Below, piece after piece: positions 1 to 7,703 of a DNA stretch of 13,198 nucleotides (its first letter is position 1; each line of letters opens with the position of its first letter). The stretch is from positions 1 to 13,198 of the forward strand of contig JABITU010000330.1 in the NCBI GenBank assembly GCA_018668195.1. Direction: 5' to 3'. The notes under the pieces are model-generated. The model was not told where the DNA came from. It worked only from the letters and a program-made list of their open reading frames with translations, and did not search any database. The stretch comes from Tateyamaria sp. (lineage in GTDB: Bacteria > Pseudomonadota > Alphaproteobacteria > Rhodobacterales > Rhodobacteraceae). Both the position numbers and the translations under genes were made by a program.

Positions 1-297
1 GGTGACGGCGCGCAGCCCCTGCGCGACGCCCTCTTGACCGTATTGGCGCTCACCTGGCTGAACCCACATGTCTATCTGGATACGGTGGTGTTGATTGGTT
101 CGATCTCGGCCCAATATGACAGCCGGCTGCTGTTTGGGATGGGGGCTGTGTTTGCCAGCTTTGTATTTTTCTTTGCGCTTGGATACGGCGCGCGTCTGTT
201 GGCGCCGATCTTTGCCACTGCGCGAGCATGGCGCATACTGGATGGAATTATTGCTCTTACGATGTGGGCAATCGCTATGAAGTTGCTCTTGTCTTAG
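1..297 (+). CDS. LysE/ArgO-family amino acid exporter, C-terminal part (5' end outside window)
   Basis: This is an inner-membrane exporter of the LysE/ArgO type; known members expel basic amino acids such as lysine or arginine. The frame is open from base 1, so only the last 98 residues are visible. They hold about three hydrophobic segments. The first contains the motif TWLNPHVYLDTVVLIGS, in which the Asn-Pro and the following Asp-Thr are typical of the ArgO/LysE branch. A Phe-rich segment around residues 42-65 and a C-terminal helix ending in KLLLS follow. The TAA-free frame stops with TAG at 295-297. A later TTG at 34 is not the real start, because the family motif continues a longer protein of roughly 200 residues. 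The substrate cannot be told from this fragment. The gene lies 65 bp upstream of the EamA transporter on the same strand. Confidence 0.85.
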   Translation, partial: GDGAQPLRDALLTVLALTWLNPHVYLDTVVLIGSISAQYDSRLLFGMGAVFASFVFFFALGYGARLLAPIFATARAWRILDGIIALTMWAIAMKLLLS

Positions 298-362
298 CGT
301 GCTGGCTGGCACACGTGCGACAGGGGCTTGCCTCTGCCGCGTTCAGACCGCATTGATAGCCC

Positions 363-1265
363 ATGCAGCAGGTCGAACACAAACCACTGGTCGGTATTTT
401 CTGGATGCTGGTGACGGGGCTGTGCTTTGTAGCGGTTACGGCGCTGGTGAAGTACATGGGGCCGCGCGTGCCCCCGGCCGAGGCGGCCTTTCTTCGCTAT
501 ATGCTGGGGCTGGTGTTCTTGTTGCCTATGCTGCCCGCAGTACGAGACGCGCGATTGACCTTGCGGCAATGGAAGCTGTTTACCCTGCGCGGCATATTGC
601 ATTCCGCAGGTGTCATCCTTTGGTTCTATTCCATGACACGGATTCCGATCGCCGAGGTGACAGCGATGAACTACCTCGCGCCGGTCTATGTGACGCTGGG
701 GGCTGCGCTGTTTTTGGGCGAACGTCTGGCGGTGCGGCGGATTGCAGCCGTTGTGATCGCGCTGGTTGGGGCTGCGGTGATCTTGCGCCCGGGCTTTCGG
801 GTGGTTGAGCCGGGGCATCTGGCGATGCTGGTCGCGGCTGTAGTTTTTGCTGGCTCATACCTGCTGGCAAAGATCATGGCCGATGAGGTCAAGGCCACAG
901 TCGTCGTGGCGATGCTGTCGATCTTTGTAACCATAGGGCTGGCCCCATTTGCGCTGGCCAATTGGGTCACACCGTCGTGGAATGATCTGGGAATGCTCTT
1001 TGCGGTGGCCAGTTTTGCCACGGCGGGTCATTATACTATGACGCTGGCGTTTGCCGCGGCGCCCGTCACTGTGACACAGCCCATAACTTTTTTGCAACTG
1101 GTCTGGGCAGTTCTGTTGGGCGCGCTTGTCTTTGCCGAACCTGTCGACATCTGGGTCATTCTGGGCGGAGGCCTGATTCTTGCGTCGGTCACCTTTATCA
1201 CTTGGCGCGAGGCGGTTCTGAAACGCGCCCCAATCACACCGACAACGCCGCAAACCAAGCTGTGA
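363..1265 (+). CDS. EamA (DMT superfamily) drug/metabolite transporter
   Basis: A 300-residue integral membrane protein with the typical size and two-repeat layout of EamA transporters, about ten predicted hydrophobic helices (two EamA domains at about residues 9-138 and 150-285). Family-like words are PIAEVTAMNYLAPVYVTLGA at the end of repeat 1 with GERL after it, and the equivalent PVTVTQPITFLQLVWAVLLG with AEP in repeat 2. The N-terminus is short and cytoplasmic, and the tail after residue 285 is basic and Pro/Thr-rich. ATG at 363 is the first start in frame; no clear Shine-Dalgarno sequence is seen in front of it. The stop is only 9 bp before the palindrome that precedes betI, so the gene is upstream of the bet operon but probably not controlled by it. 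The substrate is unknown. A role in osmolyte or choline movement would be pure speculation from position. Confidence 0.88.
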   Translation: MQQVEHKPLVGIFWMLVTGLCFVAVTALVKYMGPRVPPAEAAFLRYMLGLVFLLPMLPAVRDARLTLRQWKLFTLRGILHSAGVILWFYSMTRIPIAEVTAMNYLAPVYVTLGAALFLGERLAVRRIAAVVIALVGAAVILRPGFRVVEPGHLAMLVAAVVFAGSYLLAKIMADEVKATVVVAMLSIFVTIGLAPFALANWVTPSWNDLGMLFAVASFATAGHYTMTLAFAAAPVTVTQPITFLQLVWAVLLGALVFAEPVDIWVILGGGLILASVTFITWREAVLKRAPITPTTPQTKL

Positions 1266-1274
1266 TTTTTACTG

Positions 1275-1288
1275 ATTGACGAGTCAAT
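1275..1288. promoter_or_regulatory. Candidate BetI operator (palindrome ATTGAC-GA-GTCAAT)
   Basis: A 14-bp inverted repeat with perfect 6-bp arms sits 37 bp in front of the betI start codon. Its outer bases read ATTGA-N4-TCAAT. From memory, this matches the half-sites and spacing of the BetI motif described in proteobacteria (core ATTGAACGTTCAAT); that comparison was not computed here. The site overlaps the best -35-like hexamer for the operon, so a bound repressor would block RNA polymerase. BetI homologues repress their own operon and are released by choline, which would fit this layout. Confidence 0.6.
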
Positions 1289-1304
1289 AAAAAACCCTCA
1301 CCAT
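1276..1304 (+). promoter_or_regulatory. Candidate promoter of betICBA
   Basis: TTGACG at 1276-1281 is a good -35 match. With a 17-bp spacer the -10 hexamer would be CACCAT (1299-1304), which is a poor match. The -35 lies inside the palindrome at 1275-1288. Transcription would start near 1311, leaving only a short leader before the betI ribosome site GGGGGA at 1315-1320. Confidence 0.35.
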
Positions 1305-1324
1305 GTACTGGCTTGGGGGAATTT

Positions 1325-1900
1325 ATGCCGAAAGTTGGAATGGAACCCATTCGCCGCGCCGCATTGGTCGAGGCAACAATAGCCGAAATCAGTGCCGCTG
1401 GGTCTTTGGATGTAACCGTGGGCCAAATCGCACGGCGTGCAGGCATGTCGACGGCACTGGCACACCACTATTTTGGCGGCAAGAATCAGATATTTTTGGC
1501 CGCTATGCGCCAGATCTTGCGCGACTTCGGTGCCGAGGTCGTCGTTGGCCTACATCATGCGCGCACGCCCCGCGCTCGGGCCGAGGCGCTGATCTCCGCC
1601 AGCTTTGCGCCGTCTTGCTTTGCGCCTGCCACGGTCAGCGCGTGGATGACACTTTACGCGCAAGCGACAACACAGCCTGAAACCCTGCGCCTGTTGCGCC
1701 TTTATCAAAACAGGCTTCGGTCCAACCTGATCTACGCGCTGCGGCCGGTCAGCGCCTCGCCCGCGGCGGATGCAGATCTGATGTGCGCACTGATTGACGG
1801 GCTTTATCTGCGTTCTGCCCTTGCTGATGCACCAAGGCCGGGGGCCGCAAAAGCTGTTGCGCTACAGGCACTTGATACGCTGATAGGACCACGAGGATGA
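1325..1900 (+). CDS. betI: BetI, TetR-family choline-responsive repressor
   Basis: A 191-residue DNA-binding repressor of the bet genes. The N-terminus MPKVGMEPIRR is nearly the same as that of characterised BetI proteins (E. coli begins MPKLGMQSIRR), which fixes the start at ATG 1325 rather than at the upstream in-frame TTG 1313. GGGGGA lies just before it, with tight 4-nt spacing. A TetR helix-turn-helix spans about residues 31-50 (TVGQIARRAGMSTALAHHYF), followed by a GGKNQIF segment that corresponds to the usual recognition-helix boundary. The rest is the ligand-binding and dimer region, ending LDTLIGPRG. The gene is the first of the operon and its TGA overlaps the betC ATG (ATGA), indicating translational coupling. 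Known BetI proteins repress bet transcription and respond to choline; regulation through the palindrome at 1275-1288 is inferred. Confidence 0.93.
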   Translation: MPKVGMEPIRRAALVEATIAEISAAGSLDVTVGQIARRAGMSTALAHHYFGGKNQIFLAAMRQILRDFGAEVVVGLHHARTPRARAEALISASFAPSCFAPATVSAWMTLYAQATTQPETLRLLRLYQNRLRSNLIYALRPVSASPAADADLMCALIDGLYLRSALADAPRPGAAKAVALQALDTLIGPRG

Positions 1901-3405
1901 CACAGCCCAACATCCTGATCTTCATGGTTGACCAGTTGAACGGCACCTTGTTCCCCGACGGCCCGGCAGAGTGGTTGCATACGCCAAACCTGAAGCGGCT
2001 GGCCGCGCGATCTACGCGGTTCGCAAATGCCTATGCAGCTTCGCCTCTATGCGCACCAGGTCGTGCAGCGTTTATGTCTGGGCAACTGCCGTCTGCAACC
2101 AGAGTTTACGACAATGCGGCCGAATTTGCATCTTCTATCCCAACATACGCGCACCATTTGCGGCGCGCAGGCTACCAGACCTGCCTAACTGGCAAGATGC
2201 ATTTTGTTGGCGCGGACCAGTTGCACGGTTTTGAAGAACGGCTAACCACCGATATTTACCCTCCCGATTTTGGCTGGACACCTGATTACCGCGAACCCGG
2301 TGAGCGTATCGACTGGTGGTACCACACCATGGGGTCTGTCACCGGCGCGGGCGTTGCCGAAATCACCAACCAACTCGAATATGATGATGAAGTGGCCTAT
2401 CACGCAACCCGCAAGATGTTCGATCTGGCCCGGAGCCATGATCCGCGCCCCTGGTGCCTGACGGTCAGCTTCACGCATCCGCATGATCCATATGTGGCGC
2501 GTAAAAAATACTGGGACCTTTACGACGACTGTAAGCATCTCATGCCAGAAGTGGGGCCAATCCCATACGATCAGCAAGACGCGCATTCCAAAAGGATCTT
2601 GGACGCAAACGACCGCGACAACTTTACCATCTCAGATCAGGATATCCGACGCTCTCGCCGCGCCTACTTTGCCAACATCTCTTATCTTGACGACAAAATT
2701 GGCGAGGTCATGGCCGCCCTCGAAAGCACACGGCAAGAGGCAACTATCCTCTTTGTATCCGACCACGGTGATATGCTGGGCGAACGAGGCTTGTGGTTCA
2801 AGATGTCCTTCTTTGAGGGTTCGGCGCGGGTGCCATTAATGATCTCGGCACCGCAGATGCAGCCGGGTCTTGTGACTGATCCGGTTAGCAATATCGACAT
2901 TTGCCCGACACTCTGCGATTTAGCGGGCGTTGACATGTCAGATGTGGCCTCATGGACGACGGGCCAGAGCATCGTGCCGCAAGGGCAGGGGGTAGAGCGC
3001 ACCGAACCCGTTGCGATGGAATACGCGGCAGAGGCTTCATATGCGCCAATGGTCTCGTTGCGCTATGGCAAATGGAAGTACAACCGTTGCATCCTCGATC
3101 CTGATCAGCTGTTTGATCTCGAGGCCGACCCCCAAGAGTTGACCAACTTGGCCGAAAAGCCCGCCCATCAGGGCACGCGCGCGCAACTGCGCGCCAAGTC
3201 CGAGGCCCGATGGGATCTCGAACAATTCGACAAGGATATCCGGGAAAGTCAGGCCCATCGCCGCATCGTCTATGATGCCTTGCGCCAGGGTGGCTATTAT
3301 CCATGGGACTACCAGCCGCTGCAAAAGGCGTCTGAGAGGTACATGCGCAACCACATGGATCTAAACCTTCTAGAAGAAAACCAACGCTACCCCAGAGTCG
3401 AATGA
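1897..3405 (+). CDS. betC: BetC, choline-sulfatase
   Basis: Hydrolyses choline-O-sulfate to choline and sulfate, feeding the betaine pathway; it acts in the cytoplasm (no signal peptide is seen). The 502-residue protein has the type I sulfatase layout: metal ligand Asp12 (MVDQ), the sulfatase signature CAPGR at 52-56 with Cys52 as the residue converted to formylglycine, GKMH at 99-102 with Lys100 and His102, THPHDPY at 193-199, and the metal pair Asp289-His290 in VSDHGDMLGERG. The extended C-terminus (LFDLEADPQELTNLA, then YYPWDYQP and a tail ending QRYPRVE) is typical of choline sulfatases and contributes to oligomer contacts in the Sinorhizobium enzyme. All expected catalytic residues are present. 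The gene overlaps betI by 4 bp and precedes betB by 42 bp, the betICBA order known from rhizobia. Confidence 0.95.
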   Translation: MTQPNILIFMVDQLNGTLFPDGPAEWLHTPNLKRLAARSTRFANAYAASPLCAPGRAAFMSGQLPSATRVYDNAAEFASSIPTYAHHLRRAGYQTCLTGKMHFVGADQLHGFEERLTTDIYPPDFGWTPDYREPGERIDWWYHTMGSVTGAGVAEITNQLEYDDEVAYHATRKMFDLARSHDPRPWCLTVSFTHPHDPYVARKKYWDLYDDCKHLMPEVGPIPYDQQDAHSKRILDANDRDNFTISDQDIRRSRRAYFANISYLDDKIGEVMAALESTRQEATILFVSDHGDMLGERGLWFKMSFFEGSARVPLMISAPQMQPGLVTDPVSNIDICPTLCDLAGVDMSDVASWTTGQSIVPQGQGVERTEPVAMEYAAEASYAPMVSLRYGKWKYNRCILDPDQLFDLEADPQELTNLAEKPAHQGTRAQLRAKSEARWDLEQFDKDIRESQAHRRIVYDALRQGGYYPWDYQPLQKASERYMRNHMDLNLLEENQRYPRVE

Positions 3406-3437
3406 TCCATATTCATCTTGCCAAATAAACTCCCGCC

Positions 3438-3442
3438 GGAGG
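3438..3442 (+). promoter_or_regulatory. Ribosome binding site of betB
   Basis: GGAGG, five bases before ATG 3448. This strong site decides for ATG 3448 against the in-frame TTG at 3418, which has no such sequence in front of it and would add ten residues with no family match. Confidence 0.8.
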
Positions 3443-3447
3443 CGACC

Positions 3448-4908
3448 ATGACCTATCCAACCCAACCCACCGCCAGTCATTTTATTGGCGGCGCGTACGT
3501 CGAAGACACCAGCGGCACACGCATCGATGTGATCTATCCTGCGACTGGTAAAACGATTGCCCACGTGCATTCAGCCACGTCTGCAATCATCGAACAGGCC
3601 CTTGCGTCCGCGCGCAGCGCGCAATCGAAATGGGCGGCGCTAACCGGAACGGAACGGGGCCGCATCCTACGACGAGCGGCGGATATCATGCGTGCGCGCA
3701 ATCACGAATTGTCCGTCCTCGAAACCTTTGACACTGGGAAGCCCTATCAGGAAACCAGTGTTGTTGATGCAACCAGCGGCGCCGACGCTTTGGAATACTT
3801 CGGTGGCATGGCGGCAACATTGACGGGCGAGCATATCCAGCTGGGCGAGGATTGGGTCTATACCCGTCGCGAACCTTTGGGTGTTTGTGTTGGCATTGGC
3901 GCATGGAACTATCCCACACAGATCGCGTGCTGGAAGGGGGCGCCGGCCTTAGCTTGCGGCAACACCATGGTATTCAAGCCCTCTGAGACGACAACGCTGT
4001 GTGCATTGAAAGTGGCTGAAATCCTGCATGAGGCAGGCGCGCCCGCCGGCGTCTACAATGTCATTCAGGGTTTGGGCGATGTGGGCGCTACTCTTGTCAG
4101 TCACCCGGGCGTTGACAAGGTCTCGCTCACCGGGTCGGTGCCGACCGGGCGCAAAGTCTATGCGGCGGCGGCGGCGGGCATCAAACATGTCACCATGGAA
4201 TTGGGGGGCAAATCGCCTCTGATCATCTTCGAGGATGCAGATATTGAAAACGCTGTTTCCGGAGCGATCCTAGGGAATTTCTATTCCTCTGGGCAAGTGT
4301 GTTCTAATGGCACGCGTGTCTTTGTGCATAAGGACATCAAGGATGCATTCCTTAACCGGTTGTCCGAGCGTTTGGCTGCTGCGGTCATTGGAGACCCGCA
4401 AGACCCCGAAACCAGCTTTGGCCCGATGGTCAGCGCGCGACAAATGGAGATTGTACAGGGCTATATCGCCAAAGGCGAGGCCGAAGGGGCACGGTTGGTC
4501 TGTGGTGGTGAACGTCGTCTTGACCGGGAGGGTTTTTTCGTCGCGCCTACTGTTTTTGCGGACGTCACTGACGATATGATCATTGCCCGCGAAGAGATCT
4601 TTGGGCCGGTCATGGCTGTTCTTGATTTTGAGGATGAGGCTGATGTGTTGGCGCGGGCCAATGACACAGAATTTGGATTGGCTGCTGGTGTATTCACCAG
4701 TGATTTGACACGCGCACACCGTGTGGCTGCAGGGTTCGAAGCAGGCACCTGTTATATCAACACCTATAATGACGCGCCGGTCGAGGCACCTTTTGGTGGA
4801 ACAAAGCAGTCTGGTGTCGGGCGCGAAAACTCCAAGGCTGCAATCGCGCATTACAGTCAGCTCAAGTCGGTTTATGTGCGCATGGGCGATCTGGAAGCGC
4901 CATTCTGA
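3448..4908 (+). CDS. betB: BetB, betaine aldehyde dehydrogenase
   Basis: NAD(P)-dependent oxidation of betaine aldehyde to glycine betaine, the last step of the choline pathway; a cytoplasmic enzyme. The 486-residue protein matches the usual family length (about 487-490). Seen in it are GAWNYP at 151-156, KPSE at 177-180 (cofactor contacts), the Rossmann turn LTGSVPTG with Gly229 and Gly234, the general base Glu251 in MELGGKSP, and the catalytic thiol Cys285 in GQVCSNGTR. The region EEIFGPVM and the C-terminal [13 protein letters not shown] are normal aldehyde dehydrogenase signatures. [15 protein letters not shown] and the overall sequence are characteristic of BetB rather than of generic aldehyde dehydrogenases. 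Downstream the operon is interrupted by a 169-bp gap before betA. Confidence 0.95.
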   Translation: MTYPTQPTASHFIGGAYVEDTSGTRIDVIYPATGKTIAHVHSATSAIIEQALASARSAQSKWAALTGTERGRILRRAADIMRARNHELSVLETFDTGKPYQETSVVDATSGADALEYFGGMAATLTGEHIQLGEDWVYTRREPLGVCVGIGAWNYPTQIACWKGAPALACGNTMVFKPSETTTLCALKVAEILHEAGAPAGVYNVIQGLGDVGATLVSHPGVDKVSLTGSVPTGRKVYAAAAAGIKHVTMELGGKSPLIIFEDADIENAVSGAILGNFYSSGQVCSNGTRVFVHKDIKDAFLNRLSERLAAAVIGDPQDPETSFGPMVSARQMEIVQGYIAKGEAEGARLVCGGERRLDREGFFVAPTVFADVTDDMIIAREEIFGPVMAVLDFEDEADVLARANDTEFGLAAGVFTSDLTRAHRVAAGFEAGTCYINTYNDAPVEAPFGGTKQSGVGRENSKAAIAHYSQLKSVYVRMGDLEAPF

Positions 4909-4918
4909 TATGTTGAGA

Positions 4919-4971
4919 CACCCTTTTTTGGAGCGCGCCCACCCTCCCACCCCGCTCTCTAAAAAAGGGTG
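4919..4971. repeat. Inverted repeat / strong hairpin between betB and betA
   Basis: CACCCTTTTTT (4919-4929) is matched by its exact reverse complement AAAAAAGGGTG (4961-4971). Pairing continues inward with one G-T wobble, GAG/CTC, one mismatch and GCG/CGC, giving a stem of about 19 pairs around a loop of about 15 nt (4938-4952). No T tract follows the stem on either strand, because the T and A runs are inside it, so it is not a classical intrinsic terminator. It could be an RNA-processing or stability element that sets betB and betA levels, an attenuator, or a small mobile-repeat remnant. It begins 10 bp after the betB stop. Confidence 0.65.
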
Positions 4972-4994
4972 GTTGAAATCGTGACTTGGGCTGC

Positions 4995-5023
4995 TGGACA
5001 TACGCGATCTTGCTGGCAGTTAT
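4995..5023 (+). promoter_or_regulatory. Weak candidate internal promoter for betA
   Basis: TGGACA (4995-5000) is a good -35-like hexamer. With a 17-bp spacer it is followed by AGTTAT (5018-5023), a poor -10. It lies in the long betB-betA gap, after the hairpin. The support is composition only; no BetI-like palindrome is seen here. Confidence 0.2.
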
Positions 5024-5077
5024 CGACGTCGTGCTATGTTTGGCTACGCTCGTTTTTTTCTGTATAAAAGGTAAAAC

Positions 5078-6727
5078 ATGGAAGCAGATTTTGTTATTAT
5101 CGGCGCAGGTTCAGCAGGTTGTGCCGTGGCGTACAGATTGGCCGAGGCCGGGCAATCGGTGCTTGTGATCGAGCATGGCGGCACGGATGCCGGCCCCTTC
5201 ATCCAGATGCCAGCCGCTCTGAGCTATCCCATGAACATGAAGCGATATGACTGGGGCTATGTTTCAGAACCTGAGCCGCATCTTGGCGGGCGTCAATTGG
5301 CCTGTCCGCGTGGCAAGGTCATCGGTGGATCTTCGTCCATCAACGGCATGGTCTATGTGCGCGGTCACGCGATGGATTATGATCACTGGAGCGAGGCTGG
5401 TGCCGACGGTTGGTCGTATTCGGATGTGTTGCCGTATTTCAAACGGATGGAAAATTGGGATGCAGCAGGTCATGGCGGTGATCCGTCCTGGCGCGGTACA
5501 GATGGACCCTTGCATGTGACGCGTGGGCGACGCACCAATCCCCTGTTCCACGCCTTTGTCGAGGCGGGGCGTCAAGCTGGCTATCAAGTCACCAACGATT
5601 ATAATGGACGTCAACAAGAGGGCTTTGGCCCGTTCGAGCAAACCGTTCACAAGGGGCGTCGGTGGTCAGCGGCAAACGCTTATCTGCGGCCTGCACTCAA
5701 GCGCCCGAACTGCGACATGATCCGCGGGTTGGTCGAGCGTGTCGTCATCGAAGACGGCCGCGCCGTGGGCGTGGCACTGGCGGGTGGCACTGTCATTCGT
5801 GCGCGGCGCGAGGTGATACTTGCGGCGTCGTCCATCAATTCGCCAAAGATCCTCATGTTGTCGGGCATCGGCCCGGGCGCGCATCTGGCGCAGCACGGCA
5901 TCGACGTCGTGGCCGACCGCCCCGGCGTAGGTGGCAATTTACAGGATCATCTGGAAATGTATGTTCAGGTGGCCTCAAAACTGCCAATCACGCTCTATAA
6001 ACACTGGAACATCGTCTCAAAGGCGCTGATCGGGGCGCAGTGGATGTTGACGGGCACCGGCCTTGGTGCATCAAACCAATTCGAAAGCTGTGCGTTCATC
6101 CGTAGTCGGGCAGGCGTGCCTTATCCCGATATCCAGTATCATTTTTTGCCCATTGCGGTGCGCTATGACGGCAAGGCTTCGGCCGAGGGGCATGGATTTC
6201 AGGCACATACCGGGCCGATGCGCTCGCCGTCGCGCGGGGCGGTCACACTGCGTTCTGCCAACCCCAACGACACACCGGTGATCCGCTTTAACTATATGAG
6301 TACGGAGCAGGATTGGATTGATTTTCGCCGGTGCATTCGTCTAACCCGCGAGATTTTTGCTCAGCCAGCCTTTGCGCCTTATATGAAACATGAAATCCAG
6401 CCCGGCGCAGGTGTGCAAAGCGATGACGCCTTGGATGAGGCCATTCGCGAACATGCCGAAAGCGCCTATCACCCCTGTGGCACCTGCCGGATGGGGCGCG
6501 CAGATGACAAACACGCGGTGGTTGACCAACAGGGACGGGTCATCGGGGTAGAGGCGTTGCGCGTTGTCGACAGCTCGGTTTTTCCACGCATCACAAATGG
6601 TAATCTCAACGGGCCGTCCATCATGACTGGCGAAAAGATGAGCGATCATATTCTTGGCCGAGATCCGCTGGCCCGCAGCAATGACATCCCTTGGGTACAT
6701 CCCGACTGGGAAACTGCGCAGCGTTAA
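5078..6727 (+). CDS. betA: BetA, choline dehydrogenase (GMC oxidoreductase)
   Basis: FAD-dependent oxidation of choline to betaine aldehyde (and further to betaine in some homologues), passing electrons to the respiratory chain; BetA proteins are membrane-associated. The 549-residue protein starts with the FAD fold: [11 protein letters not shown] with Gly9, Gly11 and Gly14, and the acidic Glu32 ending the second strand. GMC signature 1 is around [20 protein letters not shown] (78-97), and signature 2 is the [16 protein letters not shown] region. Near the C-terminus lie the catalytic His465 in [10 protein letters not shown] and Asn511 in [10 protein letters not shown], as in choline oxidase/dehydrogenase. 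ATG 5078 follows AAAGG with suitable spacing. It is the last of the bet genes, but unlike its neighbours it is separated from the preceding gene by 169 bp, so its expression may be set separately. Confidence 0.94.
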   Translation: MEADFVIIGAGSAGCAVAYRLAEAGQSVLVIEHGGTDAGPFIQMPAALSYPMNMKRYDWGYVSEPEPHLGGRQLACPRGKVIGGSSSINGMVYVRGHAMDYDHWSEAGADGWSYSDVLPYFKRMENWDAAGHGGDPSWRGTDGPLHVTRGRRTNPLFHAFVEAGRQAGYQVTNDYNGRQQEGFGPFEQTVHKGRRWSAANAYLRPALKRPNCDMIRGLVERVVIEDGRAVGVALAGGTVIRARREVILAASSINSPKILMLSGIGPGAHLAQHGIDVVADRPGVGGNLQDHLEMYVQVASKLPITLYKHWNIVSKALIGAQWMLTGTGLGASNQFESCAFIRSRAGVPYPDIQYHFLPIAVRYDGKASAEGHGFQAHTGPMRSPSRGAVTLRSANPNDTPVIRFNYMSTEQDWIDFRRCIRLTREIFAQPAFAPYMKHEIQPGAGVQSDDALDEAIREHAESAYHPCGTCRMGRADDKHAVVDQQGRVIGVEALRVVDSSVFPRITNGNLNGPSIMTGEKMSDHILGRDPLARSNDIPWVHPDWETAQR

Positions 6728-6752
6728 GCCTGTCTGTCGTTTGAGTTTGAGT

Positions 6753-6779
6753 TCTTAACGCCTCTGGCGCACGTTAAGA
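6753..6779. repeat. Short inverted repeat just before the nuclease start codon
   Basis: TCTTAACG (6753-6760) and CGTTAAGA (6772-6779) are exact reverse complements around an 11-nt loop. The right arm ends 2 bp before the ATG at 6782. With no T tract it does not look like a betA terminator. As RNA it could cover the start region of the next gene; as DNA it could be an operator. It may also be chance. Confidence 0.35.
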
Positions 6780-6781
6780 TT

Positions 6782-7432
6782 ATGTTCATGCTTTGTATCT
6801 TAGCTATACTTTCGTTTGTACCCACACTGGCCTGTTCCGACATTGTTGGCATTGTTCGTGTCATTGATGGTGATACAATCGATGTCGGAACGGACAGGAT
6901 CAGACTGCACGCCATTGATGCGCCGGAAATTGATCAGACATGCGAAACTAGAAACGGGAACCTGTTTGCCTGTGGGATATGGGCACGCACGCAGGTGCAT
7001 GAACGATTCCAAGGTCGTGTGGCAACCTGCGATCCTCTTGATGTTGATCGATATGGCCGGATTGTTGCGCAATGCCGTGTCGCTGGCGAAGATATGGGTT
7101 GGGTCATTGTTTCCGAGGGCTGGGCCTTGGCTTTTCGCCGCTACGGGATGGATTATGACCTTGTAGAAAAAGCGACGCTTATCACAGCACGCGGGCTGCA
7201 CGGGGTGCGCATGGTGACGCCAGCACAACATCGTATGGTCCGGGACAAGGGTTTGTTTCCTGCTGATCCCAGATGCTCAATCAAGGGCAACATTTCCCCA
7301 AGCGGAAAAGTATTTCATGTTCGGGGGCAGCATTTCTATCGCCGAACGCGCATCAACGAGGCGCAGGGCGAGAGGTGGTTCTGTTCCGTATCGGACGCAC
7401 AGAAAAACGGTTGGCGCGCAGCGCGACGCTAA
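6782..7432 (+). CDS. Exported thermonuclease-like (SNase fold) protein
   Basis: A 216-residue protein with a hydrophobic N-terminus (about 1-18, ending PTLAC), which suggests export or anchoring. The n-region has no Lys or Arg, which is unusual, and no better upstream start codon is in frame. The staphylococcal-nuclease domain covers about 20-140. RVIDGDTIDV holds Asp31, RLHAIDAPEI holds Arg41, Asp46 and Glu49, and DRYGR holds Arg93. These correspond to the calcium ligands and to the catalytic Arg35, Glu43 and Arg87 of the S. aureus enzyme with the same Arg-Glu spacing, so activity is plausible. Cys54, Cys64, Cys83 and Cys98 may form disulphides. The tail (about 164-216) contains CSIKGNIS, a GKVFHVRGQHFY segment, GERWFCS and GWRAAR, a module often attached to alphaproteobacterial SNase proteins. 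It lies 54 bp after betA and no functional link to betaine metabolism is evident. Confidence 0.85.
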   Translation: MFMLCILAILSFVPTLACSDIVGIVRVIDGDTIDVGTDRIRLHAIDAPEIDQTCETRNGNLFACGIWARTQVHERFQGRVATCDPLDVDRYGRIVAQCRVAGEDMGWVIVSEGWALAFRRYGMDYDLVEKATLITARGLHGVRMVTPAQHRMVRDKGLFPADPRCSIKGNISPSGKVFHVRGQHFYRRTRINEAQGERWFCSVSDAQKNGWRAARR

Positions 7433-7433
7433 A

Positions 7434-7529
7434 GCGTGTTGCGTGTAATCGGTAACAAAAGAACGCTGCCTTTCCCTCAGGTCGAACGCGTTTTTTGTTT
7501 CATCTCGAATCCAATAAAGCGCAACACGC
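7434..7529. repeat. Pair of inverted repeats in the intergenic gap after the nuclease gene
   Basis: GCGTGTTGCG (7434-7443) and its exact reverse complement CGCAACACGC (7520-7529) are 76 bp apart. TAAAGCG occurs at 7430-7436, 7515-7521 and 7532-7538. The rest of the gap (to 7703) has no gene I can support: the open frames on both strands lack ribosome sites and recognisable products. It is the tail-to-tail space between two convergent genes, so repeats and terminators are expected here. Confidence 0.4.
7454..7499. terminator. Possible bidirectional terminator hairpin
   Basis: AACAAAAGAACGC (7454-7466) pairs with GCGTTTTTTGTT (7488-7499), leaving one bulged G (7461) and a loop of 21 nt. The T run 7491-7496 lies in the 3' arm on the + strand and the A run in the 5' arm, so it could end transcription from both sides. 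GC content of the stem is low and the loop is large, which keeps confidence modest. The position, 21 bp after the nuclease stop in a convergent gap, supports it. Confidence 0.35.
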
Positions 7530-7703
7530 CATAAAGCGTTATGTGGAAAGCCGACATCATCAAAAGCTCCCTGAAATCAAAGATCTCGACGCACAAGGTT
7601 ATGGCCGATGTTCCAGGTGTTTTGTAAGACGCTACAGTCTGGCGGTTCGGTACACGTCGGCCCCGCATCTTTGGGTCGTGCCCTATCTGGTCTGCAGCAG
7701 GGT

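Noticed and set aside
4919..4971. The betB-betA hairpin read as a standard intrinsic terminator
   Set aside because: No T run follows the stem on either strand; the T and A runs are part of the stem itself, so it is listed as an inverted repeat instead.
4270..5001. A 243-residue minus-strand open frame across the end of betB
   Set aside because: It lies opposite the well-supported betB active-site region, has no ribosome site and resembles no known family.
4986..5168. A 60-residue open frame with a hydrophobic stretch in the betB-betA gap
   Set aside because: It needs a TTG start without a ribosome site, and runs out of frame into the FAD-binding region of betA; the hydrophobic stretch is likely chance.
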